Notes: generated by a model not told the origin, from the sequence alone. A DNA stretch of 64,000 nucleotides from Sporosarcina gallistercoris (GCF_014836415.1 NZ_JACSQY010000001.1:124001-188000); one strand, 5' to 3'; counted from the first letter of the stretch, positions 8,000-18,646 are shown. Numbers and translations: made by a program.

Positions 8000-8755
8000 A
8001 GGAGGTAAAAGATTAGGTGTCCGATCGAGCTGATCCAGAAAAGACCGTGATTTCAATCGCAGTCCTACTTGTTCATCATAGATTTGTCGGACCACCTTTT
8101 TCATGAATTGCTTTGTCGATTTTTTCAAAGTGAGAGAACCTACTTGTGTGATCGGTACTGTCGCAAATGTACGTATAAGTTTCAATTGTGCCGGAGTAAT
8201 CCTTACGATATATGGATCAGTATGAAAGCAACGATGGCATAGAAAGCCGATTTCCTGAAAAGAAAACGCAAATTCCCCTTCAACTGACCCACAAGATGCA
8301 CATTGATTCAGCACAGGGTGAATCCCTGCTACCGGCAGCATCTTCCACTCGACGAATAACGCAATGGCTTCAGGATCATATCCTTCATTAATCGCATGCA
8401 GGGCTTCGTATAAAAGATTAAAGACGCCCGATGACCGCTCACCATCGTCCGTGAGTCTATCGATCAGTTCAACGATATAACTCGCGTACGCTGTTGCTTC
8501 CAAATCTTCGCGAATATGACGCATGGAATCGATGGGTTCTCCCTGTTCAAGTGATCCCATCCCCTTTCCTGTTCTTAACAGGAAGGATCCATAGACAAAC
8601 ACTTGAGAAACGGAAGACAGACGGCTTGCAGGTTTTTTTGCCCCCCGAGCCATCGCAGTCATTTTCCCGGCTTCTTTCGTTAATATCGTTACTATCTTAT
8701 TTGTCTCACCGTAAGGCATCGTACGCAGTACAATCCCTTCCCATTTGTTCATCAT
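7970..8755 (-). CDS. recO: DNA repair protein RecO
   Basis: Recombination mediator that loads RecA onto SSB-coated single-stranded DNA with RecR and RecF. 261 residues: an N-terminal OB fold (KWEGIVLRTMPYGETNKIVTIL), a helical region, and a four-cysteine zinc site (CASC ... CHRC, about residues 148-175). The tandem ATG at 8755 has GGAGGCG eight bases upstream; a GTG farther out would overlap that site. It is the last gene of the phoH-era group, and its final codons form the 5' arm of the terminator. Confidence 0.95.
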   Translation of the reverse strand: MMNKWEGIVLRTMPYGETNKIVTILTKEAGKMTAMARGAKKPASRLSSVSQVFVYGSFLLRTGKGMGSLEQGEPIDSMRHIREDLEATAYASYIVELIDRLTDDGERSSGVFNLLYEALHAINEGYDPEAIALFVEWKMLPVAGIHPVLNQCASCGSVEGEFAFSFQEIGFLCHRCFHTDPYIVRITPAQLKLIRTFATVPITQVGSLTLKKSTKQFMKKVVRQIYDEQVGLRLKSRSFLDQLDRTPNLLPPKEKPAESDE

Positions 8756-8785
8756 GACGTTCGCCTCCACTGCTGTGCGAGACGA

Positions 8786-10106
<1,321 letters not shown>

Positions 10107-10457
10107 TTACATCAGCCATTTCGGCAAAAAGATGAGCACACCGATTATCGCACTAGCGATTGAAAAAACAAGCACAGCCCCGGCTGCGAGGTCTTTTGCT
10201 TGTTTAGCCAAAGGATGTCTTTCTTGCGTAACTAAGTCTACCACACGCTCAACTGCAGCATTCATTAATTCTAATGCAATCACCAGAGCAATAACCGCGG
10301 TGATAACTATCCATTCAAATCGACTTAACCCTGTCAACCACCCTGCAACTATTACGACAATTGCCGCCACTAGATGAAACTTCACGTTCCGTTCCTGGGC
10401 AGCTCCGTGGACAATGCCCATCCAAGCATAGGTGAATGCTTTAATAAAATTTTTCAC
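10107..10457 (-). CDS. dgkA: diacylglycerol kinase / undecaprenol kinase
   Basis: Small integral membrane kinase of the DgkA family; in Gram-positives it mainly phosphorylates undecaprenol for the lipid carrier pool. About 116 residues with three membrane helices and the family motif ALELMNAAVERVVDLV near the middle. The start is taken as the GTG at 10457, four bases after the ybeY stop, giving MKNFIKAFTYAWMGIVHG; the reading frame is open further upstream but only inside ybeY. The Shine-Dalgarno is weak, so expression probably depends on coupling to ybeY. Confidence 0.88.
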   Translation of the reverse strand: MKNFIKAFTYAWMGIVHGAAQERNVKFHLVAAIVVIVAGWLTGLSRFEWIVITAVIALVIALELMNAAVERVVDLVTQERHPLAKQAKDLAAGAVLVFSIASAIIGVLIFLPKWLM

Positions 10458-10461
10458 AGTA

Positions 10462-10932
10462 TCATCTCTTGAGTCCGAACGACTGCAGAATTTCATCTTG
10501 TCGGCCGAACATTTTCTTTTCATCATTTTCCGTCATATGATCATATCCGAGCAAGTGTAAAAAGCCATGTAACGCAAGGAATCCAAGTTCTCTTTCCACA
10601 CTATGCCCATACTCTTCAGCCTGACGTTGTGCGGTTTCAACCGATATTAGCAAGTCTCCTAAATGACGCGGCATATCATCTGCTCCGATGATAGCCCCTT
10701 CACCATCGACTTCTTCTTCAAGCGCGAAAGAGATGACGTCAGTTGGCTGATCTTTACCCCGATAATCCCGGTTGATCTGTTGAATTCCGTCGTCATTCAA
10801 AAAAGTGACAGAGAGCTCTGTTCCCTTTTCAAGACCTTCCGAATCCGCAGCAAAAGATAGGAGTTTCTGAATGAGCTGTTCGGCAGCTTTTCCGTCCCCA
10901 TCTATTTCATCTATGAAATCGATTTCCAACAT
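10462..10932 (-). CDS. ybeY: endoribonuclease YbeY (rRNA maturation)
   Basis: Zinc-dependent endoribonuclease involved in 16S rRNA 3'-end processing and ribosome quality control. 156 residues; the metal-binding signature [11 protein letters not shown] near the C-terminus is intact and the DVISFAL motif of the family is present. ATG at 10932. It lies between pgpH and dgkA in the conserved phoH-pgpH-ybeY-dgkA-cdd-era series. Confidence 0.96.
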   Translation of the reverse strand: MLEIDFIDEIDGDGKAAEQLIQKLLSFAADSEGLEKGTELSVTFLNDDGIQQINRDYRGKDQPTDVISFALEEEVDGEGAIIGADDMPRHLGDLLISVETAQRQAEEYGHSVERELGFLALHGFLHLLGYDHMTENDEKKMFGRQDEILQSFGLKR

Positions 10933-10953
10933 ATTCTCCCACCTCTATTCTTC

Positions 10954-13071
10954 TTATTTCGGATATTCGATTCTGCTATGGAAAATCCCATTTAGTGTTT
11001 CACAAATTACTCGCTCCACAACACGTATTTCTTTCATGGACAATTCACATTCATCGAATTGACCATCATTTAGTTTGTCCTTCACAATCGATTTCACCAG
11101 ACCTGATATTTTTTCAGGAGTCGGTTCCTTCATGGAACGAACCGCAGCTTCACAACTGTCTGCAATCGAAATGACAGCAATCTCTTTAGTTTGCGGTTTA
11201 GGACCGAAGTATCTGAAGTCATCTTCTACTACATTTTCACCTTGTTCTTTTGCTTTCATATAGAAGAACTTCAAGAAACTGGTTCCATGATGTTGACGCG
11301 CGATATCTATGATTTGCTGAGGCATCTTCTTAGCAGCCAACAGATCTGCACCGTCAGCCGCATGAGCAATAATGATATCACGACTTTCTTCAGGAGTTAG
11401 CTGATCATGTGGGTTCGCACCGTGCTGATTTTCGATAAAGTACAGAGGCCGCACACTCTTGCCAATGTCATGATAATAACTGCCAACCCGAGCCAGGAGA
11501 CCATTCGCTCCAATCGCTTCACATGCGGCATCAGCTAAATTGGCAACCATCACGCTGTGGTGATACGTTCCTGGAGTCTCTGTTAACACTTTTTTCAATA
11601 GTGGATGGTTCGGATTAGATAACTCAACTAGACGCATATCAGAGACGATTCCAAATATAGACTCAAAGAATGGTAACAAGCCAATCGTAAGCGCCGCAGA
11701 GAGAATGGCTGAGCTGATCGCGGCTATGCCATAGAACAGTATTTCCGACAGTGTATATGTGGATTGTGTCATAAGCAGATAAAACGCAACGTACAACAAG
11801 TTGGCAACAGCGACCGCCAAGCTTGTTCTCATGATTGTAAGTCGTTTTCCACTTTCACCAAGGGCTAGCAATGCCGTTACACCACTCAGTAAGAAATACA
11901 ATACTACTTCCATTTGCATGACCGACGTTACACCTTCTTGCAAGACGAGGCCGCTTGTAGCCGCAATCATGACGACAGAAAGAATGGCAAGACGTTCATT
12001 CGTCAGAATCTTCACGAGCAGCGGAGCCAATGCGACAGGAAAAAGAAATGAAACTTGCACATCGAACTCTTTCTCCAACATACCTGTGAACTTCATCATT
12101 ACAACGATCAGAAAGAATATCGAATAAAAGATCACTAATGATTTCTTCAAGACCTGTTTATCTTCTTTTCTGGACAAGAAATGAATATAGACGAGACCTG
12201 ATAACAGAACGATCAAACAAGCCAATGCTACTATCGGTTTTGCAGATGTTTGGTTTGTCAGCAATCCCGTAACTTCAAGCTGTCGGTAAATTTCTTTATC
12301 TATCACTTGACCTTCCCGGACAATTACTTGCCCTTGAAGTATTCTAGTTGGTTCTATGCTGTCTCTAGCTTGTTTCAATCGTTGCTCCGTCAACTCTTCG
12401 TTTATGGATTCTGTAGGGATAATTAAAGGGCGCACAAGCTGAATCATTATTTGGACTTGTCCATCTGGTATTTTTGAGGAAGTTCTGATTTTACGTTCCG
12501 CATCATATTGGGCAACTGAGACATCTTTTTCTTTAATCGGTTTTGAGAGTTCCTCTGCCACGATTTTAGTAAGCTCAGAGCGCATATCTAGTAACACGGC
12601 TTCATCTTCAGTAAGAAGTCCTGTTAAAACGGATTCACTCAAGTAAAAGTCAGGTTCAGTTTCTTTTAACTCCTTTAACTTCTTGTTCATTTCACGAAGT
12701 GCTGCTTTAAGCGTGGGAGCTGAAATCGCCTCTTCTTCACTCAACGTGCTTTTCTTCACTTCAAGAATGTAGTCGAAAAGCGACGCAGCAATCGACTGTC
12801 TATTTGTGGAAATTTCGTCATTGAACTGATAGACAGGGGGTTGTTCTTCCGCAACACGTTCACGCTCTTCTTCAGTTTTCACAGTGTCCTCAACCGTCTT
12901 TAAAGAGCGGATCGTATTTGGAGCAATTTGAAAAGGTGTTAACTCATATGTCTCTTGCTTCACATCATCATAGAGGAAGAAAAATAGAAGGACTGCGGAC
13001 AATCCAATAACCAACCAGGCAGTTACATGAAATTTCAAGGACTTGAACAGTTGGATCAACGGCTTTAACAT
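10954..13071 (-). CDS. pgpH: PgpH-type 7TM-HD cyclic-di-AMP phosphodiesterase (YqfF)
   Basis: Membrane phosphodiesterase that hydrolyses c-di-AMP. 705 residues: one membrane segment (about 17-35), a large extracytoplasmic 7TMR-HDED domain (about 40-270), a cluster of membrane helices (about 280-480), and a cytoplasmic HD domain with the metal ligands in YYHDIGKS followed by the HD-type motifs ENQHG and HHG. ATG at 13071, 54 bases after phoH. The link of c-di-AMP to osmolyte and wall homeostasis is known for the family, not shown here. Confidence 0.95.
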   Translation of the reverse strand: MLKPLIQLFKSLKFHVTAWLVIGLSAVLLFFFLYDDVKQETYELTPFQIAPNTIRSLKTVEDTVKTEEERERVAEEQPPVYQFNDEISTNRQSIAASLFDYILEVKKSTLSEEEAISAPTLKAALREMNKKLKELKETEPDFYLSESVLTGLLTEDEAVLLDMRSELTKIVAEELSKPIKEKDVSVAQYDAERKIRTSSKIPDGQVQIMIQLVRPLIIPTESINEELTEQRLKQARDSIEPTRILQGQVIVREGQVIDKEIYRQLEVTGLLTNQTSAKPIVALACLIVLLSGLVYIHFLSRKEDKQVLKKSLVIFYSIFFLIVVMMKFTGMLEKEFDVQVSFLFPVALAPLLVKILTNERLAILSVVMIAATSGLVLQEGVTSVMQMEVVLYFLLSGVTALLALGESGKRLTIMRTSLAVAVANLLYVAFYLLMTQSTYTLSEILFYGIAAISSAILSAALTIGLLPFFESIFGIVSDMRLVELSNPNHPLLKKVLTETPGTYHHSVMVANLADAACEAIGANGLLARVGSYYHDIGKSVRPLYFIENQHGANPHDQLTPEESRDIIIAHAADGADLLAAKKMPQQIIDIARQHHGTSFLKFFYMKAKEQGENVVEDDFRYFGPKPQTKEIAVISIADSCEAAVRSMKEPTPEKISGLVKSIVKDKLNDGQFDECELSMKEIRVVERVICETLNGIFHSRIEYPK

Positions 13072-13100
13072 CCCTTGAATCCCCTTTCAGTCTGATATAC

Positions 13101-13137
13101 AAAAAGTATGTAAGGAGCAGCCCGGTTAGGACTGCTC
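13101..13137 (-). terminator. terminator-like hairpin at the phoH stop codon (within the operon)
   Basis: Nine-bp stem in the minus-strand RNA (13129-13137 with 13115-13123, one G-U pair); the 5-nt loop holds the phoH TAA. A TTTTTG run follows about nine bases later. Because pgpH follows at once, it may be a partial terminator or an RNA-processing or stability element. Confidence 0.45.
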
Positions 13138-14082
13138 TTCTTCGTATGCATCGATGATTTTTGCAACGATGGGATGTCGTACTACATCAGCAGGCTCTAA
13201 ATATTGGAAATGGATTTCCCGAACTTTCGACAAAATGGATTCTGCAGCAATGAGCCCAGACTTTGCCCCTTTCGGTAAATCGATTTGTGTCTTATCTCCC
13301 GTAATGACCATTTTAGAACCGAATCCTAACCGTGTTAAGAACATTTTCATTTGAGCATGCGTTGTGTTTTGCGCTTCGTCCAGAATAACAAATGCATCAT
13401 CAAGTGTCCGTCCTCTCATGTAAGCAAGAGGTGCAATTTCTATCGTTCCCCGTTCAATTAGACGTTCCGTATGCTCAGCTCCTAACATATCATGGAGCGC
13501 ATCATAAAGCGGCCGTAAATAGGGATCGACTTTGTCTTTCAAGTCCCCGGGTAAAAAACCTAAACTCTCCCCTGCTTCCACCGCCGGACGCGTTAAAATG
13601 ATTCGCTTCGCGGAACCGGTCTTCATGGCATGAACTGCAAGTACAACAGCAAGATACGTTTTTCCTGTTCCGGCAGGTCCAATACAAAATGTCAGATCAT
13701 TTTGCCGGATCGCTTGAACATATTCCCGTTGCCCGATTGTTTTAGCACGGATTACTTTACCTTTACTGTTTCGGGCGATTTCCACGTCATACAGTTCCGC
13801 AAAGTATTCGATAGTACCATTATTCACCATTTCAATGGCAGTTGCAACATCTCTCTGGTTAATCTGGATTCCTTTGCGAATCACTTTTAACAATTGTTCC
13901 AATAGCTGTTTCGCAGCTTCCGTATGCTCTTCGGATCCTTTGAGAGAAATCGTTTCACCTCGTGAAAGTACAGCAACGGATAGATTTTCTTCAATAAGCT
14001 TAATGTTCTGGTCGGAAATACCAAGCAACATGATCGCTTCGTTTGGATCTTCTAGGTGTAGTTGAAGTTGTTGTTCACTCAA
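13126..14082 (-). CDS. phoH: PhoH-like ATPase
   Basis: Cytoplasmic P-loop ATPase of the PhoH family, related to the helicase core and thought to act on RNA; often beside ybeY. 318 residues: Walker A GPAGTGKT at 135-142, Walker B VILDEAQN at 232-239, and a sensor-like VITGDKTQIDLP. The start is a TTG at 14082 with GGGGGAG eight bases upstream; it directly abuts the yqfD stop codon. A hairpin covers the end of the gene. Confidence 0.95.
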   Translation of the reverse strand: MSEQQLQLHLEDPNEAIMLLGISDQNIKLIEENLSVAVLSRGETISLKGSEEHTEAAKQLLEQLLKVIRKGIQINQRDVATAIEMVNNGTIEYFAELYDVEIARNSKGKVIRAKTIGQREYVQAIRQNDLTFCIGPAGTGKTYLAVVLAVHAMKTGSAKRIILTRPAVEAGESLGFLPGDLKDKVDPYLRPLYDALHDMLGAEHTERLIERGTIEIAPLAYMRGRTLDDAFVILDEAQNTTHAQMKMFLTRLGFGSKMVITGDKTQIDLPKGAKSGLIAAESILSKVREIHFQYLEPADVVRHPIVAKIIDAYEEEQS

Positions 14083-15177
14083 TCAATCGTCTCCCCCTTG
14101 GGATAATGGTCTTTTTACTGCAATATTTTCGTTGATCAGAAAAAGGATAGTCCCTGTTACTTTATCACTGTCAAACGTCACCTGTAAAATATTTTCATCC
14201 TTAATATCCTTTTCATACGAGGTTTCAGAGAGTAATTTATGTTTTAGTAATGGGACTAGATAATCTTTTTCCATTCCTTCTTCTAACGTAATTGATTTTG
14301 TTGTATCGTCTACTTCTTCATGCCACTCTGCAATCTTCCAAAATGGACGATTTGCCGGTTTTTGTTTCAGCCATGGTAAGTTCCATTCGATTATCACACG
14401 TTTCTCACCCGCCACTCGGTATTGAATCGTTTTAGGCAATGAGAAATTGTATTCAAGCCAATAATCCGCAAAGACAGAACCTTCCGCTCCGACTATCGCC
14501 ACCTTGTCGCCTTGTTCTAATACGCCTGTCGCCAGCAGGTCCCCTTTTTTAACGGTTTGGTTGAGTCGGGCAACCCTTTCCCCACTTTTCAGTTGAAAGC
14601 CTGTAATGACACCTCCCGTGCGTGCTGCTAGCTCGCCTGGTTTACCAGTTTTTTCGACCTTGCTTGTAGTTTTTGGAGAAATCATCGGTATCACTGTTAG
14701 TGTTGCACCTTTCTTTTCAAAGCGCACCCAAGATAAGTCAGGCTCATCAGTCATGATCATACTTCGGATTGTTCCTTCATCGGGTAACTGACGTAGCAGT
14801 TTCATTGGAACTACTGCTGACTTTTCCAACTTTTGTTCTATTCGCTCCGCGATTTCAGGGTGTTCTGCATCGACGTTTACTTGCCAAAGAAATAGCGAAG
14901 CGAAAAATGGGACAATGCAGAGTAGTAGAGCAACCCAGGAATGGAACAATCGATTGACAGGGGTGCCATCACCTAAGCGGAGTACGTGTACTTTTAATTT
15001 AAATTTCCGTCTATTTGACCGGATATACCGCAAACCACTTGCGTCTGTCTGAAACCAGATTGCACCATCCACGTGTTCTAGCCTTGAAACTCGTCTCTTA
15101 TTGCGGATCATTTCATTGACAAGATGGGCAGGCTTTCCCTCCCCGCTCAATTCAACGTCATATAGCTTTCGTTTCAT
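14083..15177 (-). CDS. yqfD: sporulation protein YqfD
   Basis: Sporulation-associated membrane protein of unknown biochemical role, expressed under sigma-E in B. subtilis and needed for efficient sporulation. 364 residues: a cytoplasmic N-terminus of about 90 residues, a membrane segment (about 92-112, VALLLCIVPFFASLFLW), then a long extracytoplasmic part with the conserved VRFEKKGATLTV and ARTGGVITGFQLKSGE patches. ATG at 15177 with GGGGAG upstream, overlapping the end of yqfC by 20 bases, so translation is likely coupled. Confidence 0.9.
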   Translation of the reverse strand: MKRKLYDVELSGEGKPAHLVNEMIRNKRRVSRLEHVDGAIWFQTDASGLRYIRSNRRKFKLKVHVLRLGDGTPVNRLFHSWVALLLCIVPFFASLFLWQVNVDAEHPEIAERIEQKLEKSAVVPMKLLRQLPDEGTIRSMIMTDEPDLSWVRFEKKGATLTVIPMISPKTTSKVEKTGKPGELAARTGGVITGFQLKSGERVARLNQTVKKGDLLATGVLEQGDKVAIVGAEGSVFADYWLEYNFSLPKTIQYRVAGEKRVIIEWNLPWLKQKPANRPFWKIAEWHEEVDDTTKSITLEEGMEKDYLVPLLKHKLLSETSYEKDIKDENILQVTFDSDKVTGTILFLINENIAVKRPLSQGGDD

Positions 15178-15424
15178 GTGGCTCCCCTTCCTTCAACTCT
15201 TTAGTAATCCGGAGTTCATGGAGTTCGGTGAAGGAGAGTAAAGCGGATTGTTCCATTAACATGTCAAAATGAATATCCGTGCCTTTGATCGAGATGACAT
15301 ACCCTTCCTTACGTATCTTGGCCAAACCTTCAGAAATGATCACAAGTTCATAACCGCCAAGTATCTTGAGTGAAGTGAAACCTTCCATTGATATCAAAGA
15401 ACTCATTTCAAATAGTTTTCTCAA
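15158..15424 (-). CDS. yqfC: sporulation protein YqfC (YabP/YqfC family)
   Basis: Small sporulation protein of the YabP/YqfC family, 88 residues, with the typical beta-rich core (SLISMEGFTSLKILGGYELVIISEGLAKIR). It starts at a TTG (15424-15422) preceded by AGGGGGT. That ribosome binding site lies inside the 3' arm of a strong hairpin (15430-15469), so translation may be restrained. Overlap with yqfD indicates a yqfCD unit. Function in the spore is not known. Confidence 0.87.
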   Translation of the reverse strand: MRKLFEMSSLISMEGFTSLKILGGYELVIISEGLAKIRKEGYVISIKGTDIHFDMLMEQSALLSFTELHELRITKELKEGEPHETKAI

Positions 15425-15429
15425 CGCAT

Positions 15430-15469
15430 TGACCCCCTATACCATTCTTATGCTCGGTACAGGGGGTCA
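15430..15469 (-). promoter_or_regulatory. hairpin sequestering the yqfC ribosome binding site
   Basis: Nine perfect pairs (15461-15469 with 15430-15438), one mismatch, then four more (15456-15459 with 15440-15443) around a 12-nt loop. In the minus-strand RNA the 3' arm contains AGGGGG, the Shine-Dalgarno of yqfC, eight bases before its TTG. There is no T run, so it is not a classical terminator. Confidence 0.7.
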
Positions 15470-15481
15470 ATGCGTATTGGT

Positions 15482-16012
15482 TTACTGTTTAGATTTCGGA
15501 GGTCCCAAAATTTCTGAAAACACAATGCCTTTCAGTATATCCTGTTTACTCGTAACATCTACATTCAAGGATTCACTCTTTACAAAACGCTGTTGGTCAG
15601 GATTGTGTGTCGAGAGTCTCCCTGAAGATCGAGAGTTCGCCTGTCTTTCAGGTCGAACCGGCTTAGGGTTTACAGGCTTCTTCGCAGGAGTTTCAGGAAT
15701 TGAAACGGGTTCGATCTGTACGGGTTGTTCCGCAACCGTTTTCCGTTGGTCTTCTTGAATCTCCTTATAGATTTCACCTGTAAGCTCTTTTAATCTTTTA
15801 AAGGGATCCATCTGTTCAGATGATGATGCCTGCCGATTTGGAGATGCTTCCGCTCTTTGAGGCATCGACTGTCTTGCTGAACCTGGGCCCCCATTGGGAG
15901 TCATTGTCTTTTGAGGCTTCCGTTGCTCCTGATTTTGCTCTTCGCCCTTATTCTTTTTACCGAATAACGTACTGAGAAGTCCGATCACAATCAGAATGAT
16001 AATTTGTTCCAT
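15482..16012 (-). CDS. hypothetical membrane-anchored protein, third gene after nfeD-floA
   Basis: 176-residue protein not recognised by name. Residues 2-17 (EQIIILIVIGLLSTLF) form a membrane segment or uncleaved signal anchor. The middle is low-complexity and rich in Gln, Pro, Ser, Lys and Arg (about 20-140). A compact C-terminal patch (DILKGIVFSEILGPPKSKQ) looks like the conserved part. ATG at 16012 with AAGGGGATG upstream; the open frame reaches 16045 but without a site. It occupies the position of yqfB in the B. subtilis sigma-W operon yqeZ-yqfA-yqfB, which suggests, but does not prove, a role with the flotillin. Confidence 0.8.
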   Translation of the reverse strand: MEQIIILIVIGLLSTLFGKKNKGEEQNQEQRKPQKTMTPNGGPGSARQSMPQRAEASPNRQASSSEQMDPFKRLKELTGEIYKEIQEDQRKTVAEQPVQIEPVSIPETPAKKPVNPKPVRPERQANSRSSGRLSTHNPDQQRFVKSESLNVDVTSKQDILKGIVFSEILGPPKSKQ

Positions 16013-16048
16013 CAGCACATCCCCTTTCCGGGAAGTTGCGGCCAACTA

Positions 16049-17050
16049 TTAGTTATTCGGCTTATTGTCCTCATCACCAGAGCCGCTTATTTTCCCGATG
16101 GAATCCCTCATACCCGTATCTGCTTGAAGGTTCTTGTAATTCATATAATCCATCACGCCAATATTGCCGTTGCGAAGTGCTTCTGCCATAGCAAGTGGTA
16201 CTTCCGCTTCCGCTTCCACAACTTTAGAGCGCATCTCCACAACTTTGGCCTTCATTTCCTGTTCGCTTGCAACAGCCATTGCACGACGTTCTTCCGCTTT
16301 TGCCTGCGCAATATTCTTATCTGCTTGTGCTTGCTCAGTTTGCAATTCTGCACCAATGTTTTTACCGATATCCACGTCAGCGATATCGATTGAGAGGATT
16401 TCAAATGCTGTACCCGAATCCAATCCTTTCGTAAGAACTGTTTGAGAAATCAAATCCGGATTTTCCAACACTTTCGCGTGATCCACAGAAGAACCGATTG
16501 TGGAGACGATACCTTCACCAACACGCGCGACAATCGTCTCTTCACCAGCACCACCGACGAGGCGGTCGATGTTAGCACGAACGGTAATACGTGCTTTTGC
16601 TTTTACTTCGATACCGTTCATGGCAACACCTGCAATGAATGGTGTTTCAATAACTTTAGGGTTTACGGACATTTGTACGGCTTGCAACACGTCACGACCT
16701 GCTAGGTCAATTGCTGCAGCACGTTCAAACGTCAGTTCAATGTTTGCACGTTGAGCTGCGATTAGAGCGTTCACAACCCTGTCTACGTTACCACCAGCAA
16801 GATAGTGACTCTCTAGCTGATTAATCGTCACATCAACGCCAGCTTTGTGAGCTTTAATGAGCGGGTTTACAACACGGCTCGGAATAACTCTACGGAGACG
16901 CATTCCGACGAGTGTTAAGATACTTACTCGAACACCTGCGGATATTGCGGAAATCCACAATGCTACAGGTACGAACGTAAAGAACACAGACAACACGATA
17001 ATCGCAGCGACGGCGATTACTACAATCCCAATTAGACTACCACTGATCAT
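16049..17050 (-). CDS. floA: flotillin-like protein FloA
   Basis: Membrane scaffold of functional membrane microdomains. 333 residues: an N-terminal hydrophobic hairpin (about 3-38), an SPFH/PHB domain, and a coiled-coil, alanine/glutamate-rich stretch ([19 protein letters not shown]) typical of FloA. ATG at 17050 overlaps the nfeD TAA stop by one base (TAATG), so the two are translationally coupled. In B. subtilis this gene (yqfA) belongs to the sigma-W stress regulon with yqeZ; a sigma-W promoter stands before nfeD here too. Confidence 0.96.
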   Translation of the reverse strand: MISGSLIGIVVIAVAAIIVLSVFFTFVPVALWISAISAGVRVSILTLVGMRLRRVIPSRVVNPLIKAHKAGVDVTINQLESHYLAGGNVDRVVNALIAAQRANIELTFERAAAIDLAGRDVLQAVQMSVNPKVIETPFIAGVAMNGIEVKAKARITVRANIDRLVGGAGEETIVARVGEGIVSTIGSSVDHAKVLENPDLISQTVLTKGLDSGTAFEILSIDIADVDIGKNIGAELQTEQAQADKNIAQAKAEERRAMAVASEQEMKAKVVEMRSKVVEAEAEVPLAMAEALRNGNIGVMDYMNYKNLQADTGMRDSIGKISGSGDEDNKPNN

Positions 17051-18399
17051 TATTCATTTCCCTCCATTTCTTGAAGTTCCCTGACAACTGTCCGAGATCC
17101 TTCAACTTTCACTATCTTAACATGCTTTCCTTTATCAATGTAGTTTCCTTCTGAAACTACATCAATCCGTTCTCCATCCATGACAATTGCTCCCGACGGC
17201 CGAAGCGGTGTGAGAGTGATTGCGGTTTTACCGAGCCAATCGATACGATTCACATTTGAAACATAACCACTTTCCGTGTCCGTTGCATCCATAAGAATCA
17301 TTCTGTTCAACAAATGCAGTTTCTTTCCAAAGAATTTCATAATAACCACCATCCCCGTTATAGCAATCACGATTGCAATGAGCACTGATAATGCCATATA
17401 TGCAGGATTTGCACCTGCCATTATTATACTGCCGGTGACAGCGACTGCACCTGCTATTCCTGCAATCCCGTGAGGCAAGAACAACTCTGCGACAATCAGT
17501 CCCGCACCAAGGAGGAAAAGAAGAATTGTTTCATAGCCTGCCAAGCCCGCTATCAAATGTCCGTAGAAAAAGAGTAACAACGCCGAAACACCCATTGTAC
17601 CGGCAACCCCAAATCCCGGAGAATACAATTCCACAATCAGACCAAGTCCCGCAATGGAAAGTAAAATCGGAACAACAACAGGATTGGTGATGAAACGTGC
17701 GATCTGTTCACTGAATGTCGGATCAGAGGAAATAATCACTGCATCTTTTTTGCCGATCTTCGCTAACAACTCATCAAAATTAGCGACTGTCCCTTCACTG
17801 TAACCAACTTCAGGTAGAGCGGCTTCCTCATCTCTTAATGTTAACAGCTCCCCCTTACCCGCACGAAATTCCGGGATGTCTTCCTCAGGATTCGCCATTG
17901 CTAATGCAAATTTCGGCTTTCTGCCTTGCGATTTTGCCGCATTTATCATAGCTGCAGACCATGCGCTTTGGGCTTTCTTCTCTGCCGCATTGCCAGAGCC
18001 ATCTATTATTGCCGCTGCGCCCATCGTAGACCCTGGTGCCATATAGATTTCGTCTGCATGGAGAGCAAGGAAAGCTCCAGCTGACAATGCGCGTTTGTTG
18101 ATGTGTGCGATAATTTTCAAGTCAGTCTCATCCATCAACTTCGCAATTTCCTCTGCTGCATCTGTGAAGCCGCCTGGTGTATTGATATCGAGTACAATTA
18201 CATCTGCACCTGATTGTTCCGCTTCTGTGAATGATCGCTTCAGAAATGCATATAAGCCTTTTTCGACTTCATTATGAATCGGGACTTTGTAAACGGTTCC
18301 AGTTTTCGCTAGTGACGTAGCCGAAAATGGAAGTGCAAAGGCTGATACGATAAGTGTCAAAAGCAGAAATCCTCTTATGAGCTTCTGCAAAAATCTCAC
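17050..18399 (-). CDS. nfeD: NfeD-family membrane serine protease (YqeZ)
   Basis: Membrane protein with a ClpP-like protease domain, usually beside a flotillin/stomatin gene. 449 residues: signal segment (about 8-30), protease domain (about 40-230, with the substrate-binding INTPGGF and the nucleophile region [10 protein letters not shown]), four or five membrane helices (about 232-360), and a soluble OB-fold NfeD domain at the C-terminus. I give the GTG at 18399; a TTG at 18390 has the better-placed GGTGA and is an equally good start. First gene of nfeD-floA-unknown, driven by a sigma-W type promoter; in B. subtilis this operon protects against sublancin. Confidence 0.92.
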   Translation of the reverse strand: MRFLQKLIRGFLLLTLIVSAFALPFSATSLAKTGTVYKVPIHNEVEKGLYAFLKRSFTEAEQSGADVIVLDINTPGGFTDAAEEIAKLMDETDLKIIAHINKRALSAGAFLALHADEIYMAPGSTMGAAAIIDGSGNAAEKKAQSAWSAAMINAAKSQGRKPKFALAMANPEEDIPEFRAGKGELLTLRDEEAALPEVGYSEGTVANFDELLAKIGKKDAVIISSDPTFSEQIARFITNPVVVPILLSIAGLGLIVELYSPGFGVAGTMGVSALLLFFYGHLIAGLAGYETILLFLLGAGLIVAELFLPHGIAGIAGAVAVTGSIIMAGANPAYMALSVLIAIVIAITGMVVIMKFFGKKLHLLNRMILMDATDTESGYVSNVNRIDWLGKTAITLTPLRPSGAIVMDGERIDVVSEGNYIDKGKHVKIVKVEGSRTVVRELQEMEGNE

Positions 18400-18434
18400 C
18401 TACTCTCTAAGTTGATTGTCCTTCAAGTATACCT

Positions 18435-18464
18435 ATTATACGGACGAAACACACGTAAGTTTCA
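18435..18464 (-). promoter_or_regulatory. sigma-W (ECF) promoter of the nfeD-floA operon
   Basis: Minus strand TGAAAC (18459-18464), exactly 16 bases, then CGTA (18439-18442): a full match to the B. subtilis sigma-W consensus TGAAAC-N16-CGTA. The same -10 also reads TATAAT (18435-18440), so some sigma-A use is possible. The remaining 18465-18553 shows no gene. Confidence 0.85.
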
Positions 18465-18553
18465 TTATCCGAAAAGTTTTGTTAAGATTTAAATCCATCA
18501 GCCATTGGTATGTAAGATCGGTTCTGTTCCAAGAAGGTCTGCAAATAAGGAAA

Positions 18554-18596
18554 CAAAAAAAGTAAGCCGGAAAATCCATAGGATTTTCCGGCTTAC
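18554..18596 (-). terminator. terminator after rpsU
   Basis: Perfect 16-bp stem (18562-18577 and 18581-18596) with a 3-nt loop and a run of T on the minus strand (18561-18555). It isolates rpsU from nfeD. Confidence 0.95.
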
Positions 18597-18646
18597 GCGC
18601 ATTTTACTGGGTTAACGTTGCTTTAAGCAAACAATATAGGAGTTAA

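Noticed and set aside
15366..15758. 130-codon plus-strand reading frame
   Set aside because: Covers the yqfC start, its hairpin and the end of a supported minus-strand gene; no ribosome binding site.
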